The position numbers and the translations under genes are program-made. Shown here one piece after another: positions 33,301 through 40,567 of a stretch of 64,000 bases of DNA. The notes under the pieces were generated by a model. The model saw only the letters and a list, made by a program, of their open reading frames with translations, did not search any database and was not told where the DNA came from. Source of the stretch: Acrocarpospora macrocephala (GTDB taxonomy: Bacteria > Actinomycetota > Actinomycetes > Streptosporangiales > Streptosporangiaceae); assembly GCF_009687865.1 (NCBI RefSeq), contig NZ_BLAE01000004.1:1-64000 (forward strand), in the 5' to 3' direction. Each line of letters opens with the position of its first letter. Positions within the stretch are counted from its first letter, which is position 1.

Positions 33301-34230
33301 CGCATGAACACCGCCACCGACACGATCCTCGCCAACGGCGGCGGCCGGGACATCAAGATCGCCGTGACGGAGCACAACGCGATGTACTTCAACGAGGAGC
33401 ATCGCCGTACCCGCACCGTGGAAGGCGCCCTGCAGGAGGCCGGACTGCTCAACCTGTTCATGCGCCGAGCCGACGTCAACGAACTGAACGCGGCCTCGGC
33501 CCTGGTCAACTTCTGGGACGGCAGCGCCATCCGCCTGGCCAACCGGGGCAGCTTCGTCACCCCCGGCTACCTGGTGCAGAAACTGGTCGCCGACCGGCAC
33601 GGCCCGCTCCTGCTGCCGACCACCCTGAGCGGACCGACGTACAACGCACCGGCCCTGGGCAACCTACCCGCGCGCGCCAACATCCCGATGCTGGACATCA
33701 CCTCCACCCGATCAGCGGACGGAACGAAGCTCTACATCTCGGTGATCAACCGGGACCCGTCCGCCATCCAGACCTCCACCATCAATCTGACCGGAGCCGG
33801 AACCATCGGCTCCACCGCGACCGTGAGCACGGTCAACTCGGCCGGTTACCTGGACCAGAACACCTGGCAGAACCCGACACTGATCCAGACGGCCACCAGC
33901 ACCATCACCGGAGTCGGAGCGACCTTCGACTACAACTTCCCCGCACACTCCTACACCGTCCTAACAGTCAACATCGGCGCGAGCGCGATAAGCGCCCCAA
34001 TCATCATCGGCCGCGTCACCACAACCGCCGGCGCCGCAATCCCCGCAGCCACGGTCGACGCCGGCGGCGGCATCACCGGCACAACCGACACCAACGGCTA
34101 CTACCGGCTACCCGCACCGACCGGCACCTACTCACTAACCGTCTCCAAGCCAGGCTTCACCACGAAGACCCGCACCAAGGTCGAGGTCTCCAGCCTCGGC
34201 GCCACTCCCCTACCGGTCCGCCTCTCCTAA
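30319..34230 (+). CDS. Secreted 1303-residue GH51-like enzyme with three tandem jelly-roll-like repeats
   Basis: A signal peptide (about 1-29, ending GSASA) precedes a short N-terminal GH51 piece (VTGQMMEWATDGMNESWAER). It is then interrupted by three repeats of about 180 residues (about 87-265, 266-451, 452-627) sharing the core NxYGGTGxGDFxKxxEFGVEGG. A carbohydrate-binding-like domain follows (about 628-770), then the catalytic barrel with RWPGGIIADSYTF, acid/base Glu898 in WEIGNEVWGS and nucleophile Glu1018 in AVTEHNAMYF. The C-terminus (about 1225-1303) is a carboxypeptidase-regulatory-like domain, GTTDTNGYYRLPAPTGTY. GAAGGAG precedes the ATG. It likely debranches arabinoxylan or arabinan outside the cell and feeds the importer. 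Confidence 0.88.
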   Translation: MRTRYLLRTLLILCIVAMSAAVPGSASAAGANTISIDASAPVGVVQPGVTGQMMEWATDGMNESWAERVKDRSFETERVSSARSTLYDGFTGTTLDASKWQPTSLDTAPAGTVTVSGGNVAVAGSTPGRFGIMSNTVPDTRYATVSVETKIVSYSGTNAVLSVYGGTGAGDFSHFAEFAIEGGSLKVFADGQPTWVGGAATTPATLRIDVSGLAGSARTLNFFYNGTLVHTLSGFTMLPGTYRAFLYGWTGTVTADYLAQTPDATYDAFEGTALSPRWTPTRLEGATNGSVSVSAGKVTVTGGANSRYGVLSDHIRNSAVDWTTIDARLSSVSGVNGLLNIYGGTGAGDFTKFMEFGVEGGVARVFTSDGTGNFTGSAVSLPATFTVQISPYWSNGRLFRFFVNGVKVHELATRFDVPAPDFRLFLYGFGASTTSWDYVNVRQVHMLDRWDNHFEGGPGISAAWTNSTLAGGWGTSSMSNSQLVINGAANSRYGIMSAPVGESDVYDYTVEAKLDSVTGVNGLLNIYGGTGRGDFSKYLEFGVEAGTLRVFGDGVTPWTGAAISLPAVLRIEVGRWNGTGRNVNFFANGRLVHSLTNTAAVPNGDYSAFLYGFGTSVTQWDYLTWWRTDGWTEDGHADQATYSQDRTGFNGAYAQRVDITQHTTGRKGVSQGAIAVTAGRSYQVSAYLKQSGLSTPVTVTLGPDIGDSPSYPAYASTTFTGVGAGWTKFTATVTPSTTDPYAKLFIGTASTGTLWIDMVGVMPLDPAEVTLGGWRKDFVDHLTALKPGAIRWPGGIIADSYTFTDGIGSRDNRPPMHYNQWDALWMTNDVGTDEILGLGEALGIPVYLNVNWGRGTATTAANWVEYTNGSTGTPYGAQRAANGRSQPWAVRTWEIGNEVWGSWTPGWTSAANYAASYNTFRDAMAAKDATIAFIAEGGDGTNNDQAWNTTVLTTSGSRMDHLSIHYYSPQPLPAQYDSTAVYQASVGAPAVIADRMNTATDTILANGGGRDIKIAVTEHNAMYFNEEHRRTRTVEGALQEAGLLNLFMRRADVNELNAASALVNFWDGSAIRLANRGSFVTPGYLVQKLVADRHGPLLLPTTLSGPTYNAPALGNLPARANIPMLDITSTRSADGTKLYISVINRDPSAIQTSTINLTGAGTIGSTATVSTVNSAGYLDQNTWQNPTLIQTATSTITGVGATFDYNFPAHSYTVLTVNIGASAISAPIIIGRVTTTAGAAIPAATVDAGGGITGTTDTNGYYRLPAPTGTYSLTVSKPGFTTKTRTKVEVSSLGATPLPVRLS
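30577..32196 (+). repeat. Three tandem ~180-codon repeats inside the secreted GH51-like gene
   Basis: Repeat units start near 30577, 31114 and 31672. Each carries the sequence YGGTGxGDF, followed by an EF(A/G)(I/V)E segment, a VF(A/T/G)xDG segment and a closing FxxFLYG(W/F) strand. Units 2 and 3 are closest, sharing GLLNIYGGTG. They look like LamG/concanavalin-type beta sandwiches and probably bind polysaccharide. Confidence 0.85.
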
Positions 34231-34237
34231 GCCAGCA

Positions 34238-34269
34238 CGCGGTGCCCCGGCACATCCCGGGGCACCGCG
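34238..34269 (+). terminator. 13-bp hairpin after the GH51-like gene
   Basis: The arms 34238-34250 and 34257-34269 pair perfectly around a six-base loop, beginning seven bases after the stop at 34230. It lies between convergent genes (the SEC-C protein gene ends at 34331), so it probably ends the arabinose operon transcript. Confidence 0.75.
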
Positions 34270-34330
34270 CCAGTCAGACGACCTTCTCACCAGATTCCGT
34301 CCCGGCGAGTATCGGTGCCTGAGATCGCTC

Positions 34331-35287
34331 TCAGGCCGTAAAACCGCGAGGGCGGCAGCACTGCTTGTACTTGCGACCGGAGCCGCACCAGCACCTGGCG
34401 TTGCGCTCAGGCGGCCAGCGCGTTGTCGCTCCCTGTCGATGGAGTTGGTTGATGTAGCCGTCGAGTGTTTCCTTGGGGGGTTCGTCGACGATGTCCGGGG
34501 CGAAAGCCGTGAACGAGGCGTAATCGGCGTGGCACAGCACCGCAGGGATCCCTCTGGCGGTGAAGGCAGCACTCGCCTTCTCCGTACGTGTGCGATGCTC
34601 GTCCCAGTCGGCGCCGATCCGCTCGGCCAGACCAGGCCAGCGAGTGAGAAGTCGCCCGAAGTCGGCCTGTGGCCAGTGCAGAACTCCCCCGGTGAAGATC
34701 TCTCGGACGTCGGGTTCGTCGTCCCATTCCTCCCAGTCGTCCTGGTCGACAGGTTCATCGACGGGCAATCCCATAGCCCGCTGCACTCGGCTGAGCGGAA
34801 CCGCGAGAATCTCCGCCCCACGCCGGTGACCTTGGCGGAGCAGACGGTCCTGTCCGCTCAGGAGGATCTTCAACGCGCCCGCGAGGTCGTTGCCGATCTC
34901 CAACTGCTCGGCGTAGACCTCGTAGGCGGTCCAGTCGGCGCGGCCCGCTTTGACCAGCTCACGGAAGGCGGCAGCGGCTTCTTCGTAACGACCCAGCCGG
35001 TGCAGCATCGGGGGCACCCAGACCGCTGGATCCAGATACTCGCCGCGGATGCCCTCGGCGTCGGCTCGCCGCAGGACCGCCAGCGCTTCATCGAGCCTGC
35101 CGGCGTCCTCCAGGATCTCGCTAACCACCACCATCGCCTGCCCCGCGTCGAAATCCCTGGTCCGAAGGGCGGGATCTGCAACCGCCGCGAGGAACCTGTC
35201 GACCAGCGCATCAACGGATGTGCCGGAACTGATGGCACGGCGGGCGTACTCAAGTTCGCCGAGACTGACGAGGTCGTTGCTACTCAC
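34331..35287 (-). CDS. Tetratricopeptide-like protein with C-terminal SEC-C motif
   Basis: The 318-residue product has helical repeats (about 60-150) containing RLDEALAVLRRADAEG and RYEEAAAAFRELVKAG, which resemble TPR pairs. The C-terminus carries CWCGSGRKYKQCC, the SEC-C zinc-binding motif found at the end of SecA and in many small regulators. A middle acidic region (DQDDWEEWDDEPD) links the two. The family has no single known function; SEC-C mediates protein or ribosome contact. It is convergent with the GH51-like gene and has no operon partners. Confidence 0.85.
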   Translation of the reverse strand: MSSNDLVSLGELEYARRAISSGTSVDALVDRFLAAVADPALRTRDFDAGQAMVVVSEILEDAGRLDEALAVLRRADAEGIRGEYLDPAVWVPPMLHRLGRYEEAAAAFRELVKAGRADWTAYEVYAEQLEIGNDLAGALKILLSGQDRLLRQGHRRGAEILAVPLSRVQRAMGLPVDEPVDQDDWEEWDDEPDVREIFTGGVLHWPQADFGRLLTRWPGLAERIGADWDEHRTRTEKASAAFTARGIPAVLCHADYASFTAFAPDIVDEPPKETLDGYINQLHRQGATTRWPPERNARCWCGSGRKYKQCCRPRGFTA

Positions 35288-35416
35288 CCCGACGAGCGTA
35301 GGGCGGGTGACCGTTGGCAGGAGCCGGTTTCCCCGAGATGATCATTTATCCCCTGACTGGTGCCTCCAGGACAGCGAAGGCGAGATCCAACGAGCTGTCG
35401 GCTGGTGGGAAAAGCG

Positions 35417-35441
35417 AGGCCCCGTCCACTGGGCGGGGCCT
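35417..35441. terminator. 8-bp GC hairpin in the gene-free 35288-35506 interval
   Basis: AGGCCCCG and CGGGGCCT (35417-35424, 35434-35441) pair around nine bases. It lies between the end of the GntR-like gene and the start of the SEC-C gene, both minus-strand, and could terminate the former. I see no other feature in this interval. Confidence 0.4.
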
Positions 35442-35506
35442 GCAACCACTCGACCAGAAGCCGGTGGCGGGTTCGCACCTATTAGACAGGTCCGCATGAG
35501 TAACCG

Positions 35507-36490
35507 TCAAATTACCGAACGCATCTGTCCCTTTCGGTTGGATGTGGGTGGCCGACATCTCTCTCGTGGTTTCGCCGACTCATACCCTGACCTGGCTAGC
35601 TGGTTGCCCTCATGATCGGCCGCATCCGCGTTCGAAGATCCGCCGAAGGACGTTGACTTCGCTCGACTAGTACCCCTAGGCGCTGGGGGTGGTCTCGCCT
35701 TGGGGCGGCGGGAATTGGGGAGGTGGTCGGTGGGTGGCGGCGGGTTGGTTAGGGAGGTGCCGGGTGAGGGCCACTTGTGGCGGGGTGCGGCTCGGGTGGT
35801 CTGGTAAGGGGTGTCGTAGGCCCAGCCTCGGGACCTGAGACGGGACAGGACGGCGCTGGCGGCCTCCCTGGAGATGGTGTGTTCGATCATCAGCCCGCGC
35901 AGGGTTGCCGGCTGATGCGTGCCGATCTGGCCGGAGGCGATCTTCTCGGCCAAGCTGGTGGCGATCTGGGTGATCTGATCCTGTACGGGTATGCGCGGCG
36001 GCTTGGGGGTACGGTCGGGAGCGCCGACGACGTAGCCCAAACCGGGCACCAGGCGGATGATTCGCCGGTCTCGTAGTTCACGCTGGACGGAGCGGGCAGC
36101 CGACGCCGGGATGGAGTAGGCGTCCATCAACCGCCGGACGCTCGTCACCCGGGCTCCTTCTTCAAGTTCACCGCTTGCGATCTGCCCGGCCAGGTTGTCG
36201 ATGATCTCCCGCCGGCGCAGGGCGATGACGGCTCCGTGTGGCCCGCCGGTCCGCGCGGGAGAGCGCGCCTCATTTCGATCGGCCCGCGAGGGTGGATCCG
36301 CTCGGCTGGTACGGGTAGGAGGGGACGCCTCGCTTTCGTTGGCCCGCGAGAGAGGAACGCGCAAGTCTCGACCGGTTCGCACGGGAAGCGGCTGGCTTCC
36401 GCTGGCAGCTGGGGTGGCGATCTCGGGAGGGATGGTTGCCTGCTGGGACCACGCGTCCGGCGTGAGTTCCGTCCGTTCGGGGGGCATCAT
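35507..36490 (-). CDS. Double winged-helix GntR-like DNA-binding protein with low-complexity ends
   Basis: The 327-residue product has two successive GntR-type winged helices. The first (about 95-160) is IIDNLAGQIASGELEEGARV then SVRRLMDAYSIPASAARSVQ and LVPGLGYVVG. The second (about 170-235) is IATSLAEKIASGQIGTHQPA then TISREAASAVLSRLRSRGWA. The first 85 residues are Ser/Arg/Pro-rich, with repeated RTxR and SRAD-like units, and the last 90 are Pro/Arg-rich and probably disordered. Tandem wHTH proteins of this kind occur on actinobacterial mobile elements. The 5' end overlaps by two bases the truncated DUF5753 gene on the other strand, a sign of rearrangement. Confidence 0.7.
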   Translation of the reverse strand: MMPPERTELTPDAWSQQATIPPEIATPAASGSQPLPVRTGRDLRVPLSRANESEASPPTRTSRADPPSRADRNEARSPARTGGPHGAVIALRRREIIDNLAGQIASGELEEGARVTSVRRLMDAYSIPASAARSVQRELRDRRIIRLVPGLGYVVGAPDRTPKPPRIPVQDQITQIATSLAEKIASGQIGTHQPATLRGLMIEHTISREAASAVLSRLRSRGWAYDTPYQTTRAAPRHKWPSPGTSLTNPPPPTDHLPNSRRPKARPPPAPRGTSRAKSTSFGGSSNADAADHEGNQLARSGYESAKPRERCRPPTSNRKGQMRSVI

Positions 36491-37010
36491 GCCCGGGCCG
36501 GTTGGTCCCTGGGCCTGGGCGTTCCAGACCGAGGCATATGCGCGGGCCGTATTCCTCGGTCGTTTCTCGACGCCTGAATCAGAGATAGAAGAGCAGGTCG
36601 CCGCCCGGATGGAGCGTCAGCAGATCCTCAGCCGGGAAAATCCCCCAGAGCTGTACGTACTCATGGACGAGTGGGTTCTCAAGCGCCCGATCGGGAGCCG
36701 AAAGATCATGTACGACCAGCTCCGGCATCTGGCAACGGTCGCCCGTCGCCGCCGAGTGACGGTGCAGATCGTCCCCTTCGACACAGCTTGCACGGACGGT
36801 CTGTCTTCCTCGTTCGTCATCGCGGAACTTGAAGACGCGCCAATCACCGTATCCGTAGACTCCGCAGGCGAAGGGGAGGTATCGGCAGAGCGTGGAGTGG
36901 TCTCTCTGATCTTGGACCGATATGACAAGCTACGGACAGAGGCCTACCGTGCGGGTGAGTCTCTCGAAATGATCGAGGAAGCAGCGGAGCTATGGAAGCC
37001 AGAGACCTGA
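36489..37010 (+). pseudogene. 5'-truncated DUF5753 regulator, helix-turn-helix missing
   Basis: The frame encodes the DUF5753 domain from its first helix onward: AFQTEAYARAVFLGRF, ARMERQQILSRENPPELYV, LMDEWVLKRPIG, VTVQIVPFDTACTDGLSSSF and SLILDRYDKLRTEAY. Intact relatives start with about 90 more residues holding an XRE helix-turn-helix. Here that part is replaced by the coding region of the opposite-strand GntR-like protein. An ATG at 36489 could still give 173 residues, but DNA binding would be lost. It overlaps the DUF397 gene by 19 bases, the normal arrangement for this pair. Confidence 0.65.
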
Positions 37011-37243
37011 GCTCAACAGACCTCGCCGGGGCCGTGTGGAAGAAGAGTTCTCGCAGTGGCAACAACGGCGGGAACTGCGTCGAGGTCGCCAACAACCTCC
37101 CCGGACTCGTCGCGGTCCGGGACAGCAAGAACCCCGACGGGCCGGCTTTGATCTTCACTCCGGCGGAGTGGCGGGCCTTCGTCGGCGGAGTCAACCTGGG
37201 AGAGTTCGACCTGCCCACCGACCCGACCACAAGCCTGCAATAG
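36992..37243 (+). CDS. DUF397-domain protein
   Basis: The 83-residue product begins MEARDLSSTDLAGAVWKKSS and continues with GNCVEVANNLPGLVAVRDSK and FTPAEWRAFVGGV, the complete DUF397 pattern. Such proteins are nearly always encoded directly after XRE/DUF5753 regulators in actinomycetes and are thought to act as their partners or antitoxin-like modulators. Here the partner has lost its DNA-binding half, so this gene may be an orphan survivor. Confidence 0.88.
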   Translation: MEARDLSSTDLAGAVWKKSSRSGNNGGNCVEVANNLPGLVAVRDSKNPDGPALIFTPAEWRAFVGGVNLGEFDLPTDPTTSLQ

Positions 37244-37354
37244 CCCTATACATCCATCCGGGCGACGGCCGGTTCCGAGAATCCAGCCCCACAGAGCCTA
37301 GGATCAGCGCGAGCATCGAGACCGTGTCGGTGAAGCTGTCACGTGCCTGTCATA

Positions 37355-37777
37355 TCACTGCGGCACGTTCGCCCCTTGCCAGTTCGCGCCGAAAGAAGAC
37401 GGCTGCAGTCGGTCAGCCAGAAGTCCCTGGAAATGCGGGCACGTCATGATGTCGTCGTGCGGGCATTCCAAGCCGCCCTCGAGCATGTCGAGTGCGGCCC
37501 GCGCCCGGGCGATCCGTGCCAGCAACATCTCGCGGTGGCGGGCCATCACCTCATGGCGGGCCGGTGCGGACTGGGCGGCCAGCATCGTCCGGATGTCCGC
37601 GAGTCCGAAGCCCGCCTCCTTCGAGATCAGGATCGCCGCCACCCGGTACAGGTCCGCGTCGGTGTAGCGGCGGCGGTCGCCCGCGCGGGCCGGTGTCAGC
37701 AGTCCTTCCGCCTCCCAGTGCCGCAGCGCGTGTGTCGGCAACCCGAACTGAGCCGCCACCTCGCCGATTGACTTCAT
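37355..37777 (-). CDS. MerR-family regulator, self-regulating with the divergent methyltransferase gene
   Basis: The 140-residue product starts MKSIGEVAAQFGLPTHALRH with WEAEGLLTPARAGDRRRYTD, a MerR N-terminus. The coiled coil follows (RHREMLLARIARARAALDML). The C-terminus has a possible metal or redox site, LECPHDDIMTCPHFQG, with two cysteines and two histidines; such a CPH/CPH pattern suggests ligand or metal sensing. An in-frame ATG at 37807 would add ten residues not typical of the family. The ATG at 37777 lies inside the operator palindrome, so this gene is likely to be autoregulated. Confidence 0.87.
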   Translation of the reverse strand: MKSIGEVAAQFGLPTHALRHWEAEGLLTPARAGDRRRYTDADLYRVAAILISKEAGFGLADIRTMLAAQSAPARHEVMARHREMLLARIARARAALDMLEGGLECPHDDIMTCPHFQGLLADRLQPSSFGANWQGANVPQ

Positions 37778-37798
37778 GTCGACATTAAGTCGCACAAT
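37768..37798 (+). promoter_or_regulatory. MerR-type 19-bp-spacer promoter with 22-bp palindrome, driving the methyltransferase gene
   Basis: TTGACT (37768-37773) and CACAAT (37793-37798) are separated by 19 bases. A 22-base inverted repeat with one mismatched pair (37770-37791, arms GACTTCATGTC / GACATTAAGTC) fills the spacer. The methyltransferase ATG (37806) lies seven bases beyond the -10, where transcription should start, implying a leaderless mRNA. The MerR start codon on the other strand lies inside the same palindrome. Confidence 0.65.
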
Positions 37799-37805
37799 GA
37801 CGGCC

Positions 37806-38492
37806 ATGTCCACGTTGCTTACCATCCTCGACGCCTTTGACGACCTACCCCAGGCTCGTAACCTGCGGGAACACACCTACCAAGCGCTGGGCGACACCGT
37901 CGTCGACGTCGGCTGCGGGGGCGGGCGCGCCGTCGGCGAGCTGGCCGCCCGTGGGGTGAGGGCCATCGGCATCGACCTGGACCCCACCATGATCGAGATC
38001 GCCATCGAACGCTGGCCCACAGGCGAGTTCCATGTCGCCGACGCCACCGCGCTGCCTCTCGACGACGGCTCGGTCACCGGCTACCGCGCCGACAAGGTCC
38101 TGCACACCCTCGCCGAGCCCGACCGAGCCGTCGTCGAGGCCCGCCGGGTCCTGGCCAGAAACGGCCGCGCGGTGCTCGTCGGCCAAGACTGGGACACATT
38201 CGTGATCGACTCCGACGATCCCGAACGCACCCGCACGCTCATCCACACACGCGCAGACAATATGCCAAACCCGCAGGTCGCCCGCCGGTACCGGAACCTC
38301 CTGCTGGACAACGGGTTCGTCAACGTCACCGTCGAGGTCCACACGATCGTGTGGACAGACGCCACGTGCCTGCCGATGCTCGCCACCATCGGAGAAGGCG
38401 CCTGGCTCGACGACCAAGCCGCCAGAGCACGCGACGACCGGCTGTTCGTCGCCGTCCCGATCTTTCTCTCTTCCGGAACTCGCGCCGATTGA
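37806..38492 (+). CDS. Class I SAM-dependent methyltransferase
   Basis: The 228-residue product has VVDVGCGGGRAVGELAARGV (motif I, SAM binding), IGIDLDPTMIEIA (motif II) and FHVADATALPLDDGSVTGYR (motif III), then KVLHTLAEPDRAVVEARRVL and NGRAVLVGQDWDTFVIDSDD of the Methyltransf_11 type. It is close to ubiquinone/menaquinone or small-molecule methylases, but the substrate is unknown. An in-frame ATG at 37776 lies inside the operator and is rejected. Control by the divergent MerR protein is strongly suggested by the shared promoter, so it is probably induced by a toxic or signal molecule and may detoxify it. Confidence 0.88.
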   Translation: MSTLLTILDAFDDLPQARNLREHTYQALGDTVVDVGCGGGRAVGELAARGVRAIGIDLDPTMIEIAIERWPTGEFHVADATALPLDDGSVTGYRADKVLHTLAEPDRAVVEARRVLARNGRAVLVGQDWDTFVIDSDDPERTRTLIHTRADNMPNPQVARRYRNLLLDNGFVNVTVEVHTIVWTDATCLPMLATIGEGAWLDDQAARARDDRLFVAVPIFLSSGTRAD

Positions 38493-38665
38493 GTACCAAC
38501 TCGGCGTCGACGGCGATCGTCGGAAATGTAGCGGGCGATGCCCAGCTGTTGGGCCTTGCTCGGGAGAGCAGCGAAAGCGAAGTGTGTCAAAAGGTCCGCA
38601 AACCTTAGTCTGACGTTCCTCGAAGGCCTCCGACTCGGTGCGTCCGCCCCACGTCCAGTTGGCTA

Positions 38666-39265
38666 TTACAGCTGGCTGCGGACGACGAGGCTGACGCCGG
38701 CGGCGATCAGTGCGACCAGCGCGGTCGAAGTCAGGGCCCAGCCGAGGTTGACCAGGCGGTGTTTGCGCAGCACGACTCTGGCCAGGCCGTGGACGTTGTA
38801 GGTGAGTGCGATGATCTCGAACTCGTCGTCGGCGGCACGCAGTTTCTCGATGACCCATTTCCAGTGAAGTGGGGCGATATGACCGAAATACCAGAGCCCT
38901 TCCGGGCGATAGGTTTCTTTGTCGCCCGGAACTATGCCCAGCTGTGCGTAATCCGTGCGGATGTTGTGGTTGTGTCGCGATTGCAAGCACGCCGTGGCGA
39001 ATCCGATCGAACCGCAGAGTGCGACAAGCGCTATCGCTAGGAAGACCCACGTCTCCGGCCCGATAGAGGCACGGGATTTACGCAGCTCGGAGACGCCGCT
39101 GGACAACAAGCCGAAGGTGATCGTCGCGAACACGCCGTTGACAGTGAGGATGTGTTGTGCCTTCGACTCGGCGACCTTGTACCAGTCGATGGTGCGGTCG
39201 TACATGCGGCGCGTGTACTCCATATTGGGTGCGGACGAAGATCTTCCTTCCGGCACATCGCTCAT
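38666..39265 (-). CDS. Pycsar-effector-like (PycTM) transmembrane protein, solitary
   Basis: The 199-residue product has three hydrophobic segments: ILTVNGVFATITFGLLSSG (about 45-63), WVFLAIALVALCGSIGFATA (about 78-97) and LGWALTSTALVALIAAGVSL near the C-terminus. The first is preceded by DWYKVAESKAQH, which resembles the ADxKAxxLL segment of the Pycsar effector transmembrane family (PF18967). The soluble stretch between helices 2 and 3 contains YRPEGLWYFGHIAPL. In Pycsar systems such proteins open membranes when a cyclic nucleotide is made, but no cyclase gene flanks this one. Related orphan homologues exist. ATG at 39265 is used; a longer form from 39304 is possible. Confidence 0.6.
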   Translation of the reverse strand: MSDVPEGRSSSAPNMEYTRRMYDRTIDWYKVAESKAQHILTVNGVFATITFGLLSSGVSELRKSRASIGPETWVFLAIALVALCGSIGFATACLQSRHNHNIRTDYAQLGIVPGDKETYRPEGLWYFGHIAPLHWKWVIEKLRAADDEFEIIALTYNVHGLARVVLRKHRLVNLGWALTSTALVALIAAGVSLVVRSQL

Positions 39266-39432
39266 GCGATCAGAGTAAGTCGTCGATCCCACGAAATAAA
39301 TCAATCGGCCTATTTCGTCATCAAATGAAGTTTGTCGTGGTTTTTTAAGCGACGTTGTCAGCTCTTGCTTCAGGCGGCCACCGATGAGTCAGCCGAACTT
39401 CGGAATTCCTGCCAGGCGGGTCGCGCTTGGGA

Positions 39433-40419
39433 CTACGGCGCTGGATTACTGTTCAGTGCCTTGATCGCCAGTTCGGCGATGTGCTCGACTGTGGCGATGC
39501 CGTCCGCCATGGAGGAGTTTCGCCGGGAAATGACGGCGATCAGGTAGTCGTGTCCGTCGCCGTGGATGCGGCCGATGCTGTTGATCGTCCAGCGTCCGCC
39601 GTCGGCCGTACGGGAGAGCCAGCCGTTCTTGACCGCCGTCGTGTCGTCGTTGCCGGCGGCCGCGCTGATGCCCCAGGCCTGCGCGGGGGCGACGTCGGCC
39701 ATCAGTCCCAGGATGTAGCGGCGGCTTTCGGCGTTGAGTGGGCTGGTTTTGGAGGTGAGGGATCGCAGGATGCGGATCTGGTCGGCGGCGCCGGTGGTGG
39801 TCGAGCCCCAGTAGCCGCCGGGGCCGGGTGTCGTGTCGCGCAGGCCGAGCTTGCGGTTGGCGGTGGCCAGGCCCGGTGCGCCGCCGATCTGGTTCCACAG
39901 TGTGGTGGCCGCGTCATTGTCGCTGAGCGTGATCATGAGTTTGGCCAGATTCCGCTCGGTCGCGGTGATGCTCCGGCTATCTCGCTGTGCGCGCAGCAGG
40001 AGTGCGGCGAGAATGTCGACCTTGACGATGCTCGCGGTGACGGTCCGCAGGCCGGTGTTGTAGCCGTAGGTGATGCCGGTGGACAGGTCGTGGATCTGCA
40101 CCGACGCCTGGCCGGAGCGGTCCTTCAGATAGGCGCCGAGTTTCCGGGTCAGCTTGGCGCGCGCCGATGTGGAGAAGGCCACGGTGGCCACCTTGGGGTC
40201 GGGAGCGGGCGGCGTGACGGACTGTGTCGGCTCGGCGGTCGTCGCCACGGCGGAGACGGAGTAGGCGTCAAGGGCCTGGGAGCGAGCCCCGGTTAACGCC
40301 ACCGCGCCCGGGACGCCGGTCACGACAGTGATCACTGACGCGGCGGGCAACACCATTTTCCGCCAGAGCCCGCTCCACCGGCCGATTCCGGGGGGCTCAC
40401 CCGACCGTCGAGACATCAT
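39433..40419 (-). CDS. Class A beta-lactamase-like serine hydrolase, secreted
   Basis: The 328-residue product has an N-terminal signal or membrane anchor (MVLPAASVITVVTGVPGAVA) and a Pro/Thr-rich spacer. SIVK (in TASIVKVDIL) supplies the catalytic Ser and Lys, SDN appears in LSDNDAATTLW, and KNG in AVKNGWLSR replaces the usual KTG/KSG. The Omega-loop Glu is not evident. This pattern is common in actinobacterial beta-lactamase-related hydrolases acting on the cell wall or of unknown substrate rather than true resistance enzymes. It is a single gene; the 5' region up to the SecDF gene has no other ORF. Confidence 0.8.
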   Translation of the reverse strand: MMSRRSGEPPGIGRWSGLWRKMVLPAASVITVVTGVPGAVALTGARSQALDAYSVSAVATTAEPTQSVTPPAPDPKVATVAFSTSARAKLTRKLGAYLKDRSGQASVQIHDLSTGITYGYNTGLRTVTASIVKVDILAALLLRAQRDSRSITATERNLAKLMITLSDNDAATTLWNQIGGAPGLATANRKLGLRDTTPGPGGYWGSTTTGAADQIRILRSLTSKTSPLNAESRRYILGLMADVAPAQAWGISAAAGNDDTTAVKNGWLSRTADGGRWTINSIGRIHGDGHDYLIAVISRRNSSMADGIATVEHIAELAIKALNSNPAP

Positions 40420-40567
40420 GCAGGTCAGCGTGATGCCCGCACATCTACCCAGCCTTTGACAAAGCTATAGATCTCCTGACAATTCACTTTGCCGAGACAA
40501 ATCCCTAAAAGGATCACAACCGTAGGGCTCCGTACACCAGGGAGCAGGTGACGGAGCCCGATTGAGG

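Noticed and set aside
37355-39265. MerR, methyltransferase and PycTM-like genes considered as one antiphage system
   Set aside because: The methyltransferase resembles small-molecule enzymes, its promoter belongs to the MerR protein, and the PycTM-like gene is convergent and separate; no cyclase or nuclease is nearby.
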